Source: Microbacterium sp. MYb45
Lineage (GTDB): Bacteria; Actinomycetota; Actinomycetes; Actinomycetales; Microbacteriaceae
Direction: 5' to 3'
Assembly (NCBI RefSeq): GCF_002979655.1
Contig: NZ_PCPG01000010.1
Coordinates: 53,742 to 117,741 of the forward strand
Length of the DNA: 64,000 nt
The notes beneath the pieces were generated by a model. The model had not been told where the DNA came from. It was given only the letters and a program-made list of their open reading frames with translations, and searched no databases. Shown in pieces: positions 62,428 to 64,000 of the stretch (its first letter is position 1; every line of letters starts with the position of its first letter). The position numbers and the translations under genes are program-made.

Positions 62428-63372
62428 GTGCGCCTGGGAGTCCTCGACATCGGATCCAACACCGTCCACATGCTGGCGGCCGACGTCCGCCCCGGTGGAC
62501 GTCCGCTCGCGACGACGAGCGACAGGACGGTGCTGCGCCTCATGCGCTACCTCACGCCCGACGGCGCGATCTCGGAAGAGGGCGTGGTCGCGCTCGAGGC
62601 CGCGGTCGCCCAGGCCCGTCGCGTCGCCGAGACCGAACGCGTGGATGCGCTGCTCGCGACGGCCACGAGTGCGGTGCGCGATGCGCGCAACGGAGCCGAC
62701 GTGATCGCGCGCATCGAGGCGGCTCTCGGGCAGCCGCTGCAGGTGCTCGACGGCGAGACCGAGGCCGAGCTGACGTTCCTCGCCGTGCGCCGCTGGGTCG
62801 GATGGTCGGCGGGGCAGCTGCTGCTCCTCGACATCGGCGGGGGCTCGCTGGAGATCGCCGCGGGCGCGGAGGAGATGCCCGATGCCGCGGCATCCGTCCC
62901 CCTCGGTGCCGGACGCATGACCGTGCAGTTCCTGCCGAACGACCCGCCCGGCGAGGCCGATGTCGAGAAGCTGCGCACCCACGCCGCCGCGACGCTCGCC
63001 ACGGTCCTGCCGCAGTTCGCCGCGCTGCCCCGGCCTGACCACGTCGTCGGTTCATCGAAGGCCATCCGCTCGCTGGCACGGCTGGTCGGCTACCCGGCGC
63101 CCGGGTGGTCGGGGACCGAGCGGATGCTGCTCCCCCGGGCCTCGCTCGGCTCGTGGATCCCTCGGCTGGCGCGGCTACCCGCGTCGGCCCGGCAGGAGCT
63201 CCCCGGCATCACCCCGGATCGCACGTTCCAGATCGTGGCCGCGGCGGTGTCGCTGCATGCCGCGATGACGGCGCTGAAGGTGGAGGAGCTCGAGGTGTCG
63301 CCGTGGGCGCTGCGTGAGGGCGTGCTGCTGCGCTACATCGAGCAGCTGAGCTGGAGCGACGCCCGAAGCTGA
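62428..63372 (+). CDS. Ppx/GppA phosphatase family protein
   Basis: A 314-residue ASKHA-fold phosphatase of the Ppx/GppA family. LGVLDIGSNTVHMLAADV at the start, ATSAVRDARNGADVIARIE near 85, the second phosphate loop LLLDIGGGSLEIA near 132 and SSKAIRSLARL near 213 are family hallmarks. It hydrolyses polyphosphate or pppGpp; actinobacterial members of this length lack the C-terminal HD domain. GTG start set by the leaderless element. The next gene begins 35 bases later with its own -10. Confidence 0.9.
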   Translation: MRLGVLDIGSNTVHMLAADVRPGGRPLATTSDRTVLRLMRYLTPDGAISEEGVVALEAAVAQARRVAETERVDALLATATSAVRDARNGADVIARIEAALGQPLQVLDGETEAELTFLAVRRWVGWSAGQLLLLDIGGGSLEIAAGAEEMPDAAASVPLGAGRMTVQFLPNDPPGEADVEKLRTHAAATLATVLPQFAALPRPDHVVGSSKAIRSLARLVGYPAPGWSGTERMLLPRASLGSWIPRLARLPASARQELPGITPDRTFQIVAAAVSLHAAMTALKVEELEVSPWALREGVLLRYIEQLSWSDARS

Positions 63373-63395
63373 GAGTCGCGCCGAGGCGCCGCGGC

Positions 63396-63401
63396 TACCA
63401 T
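63396..63401 (+). promoter_or_regulatory. -10 element of leaderless VanZ-like gene
   Basis: TACCAT six bases before the ATG at 63408, no ribosome site. Confidence 0.5.
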
Positions 63402-63407
63402 GACGGG

Positions 63408-63878
63408 ATGTCCTCCGCCACCGCTGCTCCCGTCCGCGCCGGGGCTGCGACGGCACGGGTCGCACTCGTCGGCTACCTGCTCTTCATCGGCTTCACGGTG
63501 TGGCTGCCGGCGAACGTCTCGGCGAAGGTCACCGGTCTCGTCGGCGTCATGGCTCGATGGGTGTCCGACGCCGGCATCGCTCCCTACTACCAGAGCGCCG
63601 TGGTGTTCGAGTTCCTGGCGAACGTCGCCCTCTTCGTCCCGGTGGGGTTCCTGCTGCCGTTCGCCTGGTCGCGTCTGCGGCTGTGGCAGGTGGTGCTGAT
63701 CGGCGCCCTGATGAGCGGGCTGATCGAGTCGGTCCAGGGGCTCATGCCCTCGCGCTACCCCACGATCTCCGATGTGATCGCCAACAGTCTCGGAAGTCTC
63801 GCGGGTGGCGTGATCGCGGTGCTGCTCATCCTGATGCTGCCGTCGCGGCCTGCACGGAGCCCTAGGCTGGTGGCGTGA
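63408..63878 (+). CDS. VanZ family membrane protein
   Basis: A 156-residue protein with four hydrophobic helices. The central segment FLANVALFVPVGFLLPF and SGLIESVQGLMPSRYPTISDVIANSLGSLAGGV match the VanZ family; the latter has the polar residues typical of it. Some members give low-level teicoplanin resistance, but most have no known role. Its stop overlaps the next gene's GTG by 4 nt. Confidence 0.85.
   Translation: MSSATAAPVRAGAATARVALVGYLLFIGFTVWLPANVSAKVTGLVGVMARWVSDAGIAPYYQSAVVFEFLANVALFVPVGFLLPFAWSRLRLWQVVLIGALMSGLIESVQGLMPSRYPTISDVIANSLGSLAGGVIAVLLILMLPSRPARSPRLVA
63863..63868 (+). promoter_or_regulatory. -10 element of leaderless 3'-terminal gene
   Basis: TAGGCT six bases before the GTG at 63875, inside the end of the VanZ-like gene. 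Confidence 0.5.
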
Positions 63879-64000
63879 ACCCGCAGCACGACGATGGTCC
63901 GCCGGCCGGCATGAGCCGCCGGGAATGGCGCGAACGACAGAACTCCGCCACCGCCCCGGAAGCGCCGTCCGCACCCGTCGCCCCCGCATCCGCCCCCACG
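63875..64000 (+). CDS. Hypothetical protein, N-terminal fragment
   Basis: The first 42 residues of a gene running off the right edge. Start GTG is six bases after TAGGCT. The visible part is polar, with MSRREWRERQ (Arg-rich) followed by Ala/Pro repeats, as in the cytoplasmic N-termini of many actinobacterial membrane proteins. No family can be assigned. Confidence 0.5.
   Translation, partial: MNPQHDDGPPAGMSRREWRERQNSATAPEAPSAPVAPASAPT

Overview
The window is high-GC actinobacterial DNA, most likely from a motile Microbacteriaceae member close to Microbacterium. The assignment is inferred from several features: GTG starts are common, many genes have leaderless start architecture (TANNNT six bases before the start codon), a LivHMGF operon carries an extracytoplasmic domain on LivH, CIRCE sites precede a stand-alone groES, and a LAXTG sortase substrate is present. 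No rRNA, tRNA, CRISPR array or insertion sequence was recognised.

Layout. (1) 1-5929, minus strand: a tightly overlapping operon of a response regulator fused to a PIG-L/LmbE deacetylase, an ATP-grasp enzyme, a PHP-domain protein, a family 2 glycosyltransferase, a 47-residue membrane peptide, a single-domain response regulator and a PAS histidine kinase that runs off the left edge. It looks like a self-regulated envelope or exopolysaccharide glycan module. (2) 6.0-8.0 kb: a DUF2277 protein and guaB. (3) 8.2-13.8 kb: livHMGF on plus with the binding protein livK convergent. (4) 13.9-16.7 kb: rarD, groES with two CIRCE operators, and a THUMP-like methyltransferase. (5) 16.8-21.75 kb, minus: tsaB-rimI-tsaD followed by a small membrane protein and two tandem paralogous membrane proteins of unknown function. 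(6) 21.8-49.0 kb: a nearly complete flagellar locus. flgN-flgK-flgL-fliW lie on minus; fliA, fliC-fliD-fliS-(fliT-like), flgBC-fliEFGHIJK-flgDE, flbD-motAB and fliMNOPQR-flhBA-csrA lie on plus. An orphan Fic-domain gene sits inside it on the opposite strand. (7) 49.0-52.8 kb, minus: a membrane protein with a degenerate GGDEF-like domain, a PAS histidine kinase and an OmpR-type regulator. (8) 52.8-57.7 kb, minus: tsaE, alr, acpS, glmS, coaA. (9) 57.8-62.3 kb, minus: a cystine/dicarboxylate-type symporter with two exported proteins. (10) 62.4 kb to the end, plus: a Ppx/GppA protein, a VanZ-like protein and a partial gene.

How it works together. The flagellar genes are organised by sigma-28 promoters of form TAAC-N15-GCCGATAG, which I found before flgN, fliC, flgB, flbD/motAB and fliM, with a degenerate one before fliA. 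The fliC leader forms a hairpin with ACGGAT in its loop and has a second ACGGAG over the Shine-Dalgarno site. csrA is the last gene of the fliM operon and fliW the last of the flgN operon, so a FliW-CsrA-flagellin feedback circuit is strongly suggested. No chemotaxis gene is present and FliM lacks the usual CheY-binding N-terminus. The flagellar locus plus the two-component module separates tsaE from tsaB, genes usually contiguous (alr-tsaE-tsaB-rimI-tsaD) in related actinobacteria, so it reads as a block inserted into, or lost from, that housekeeping operon.
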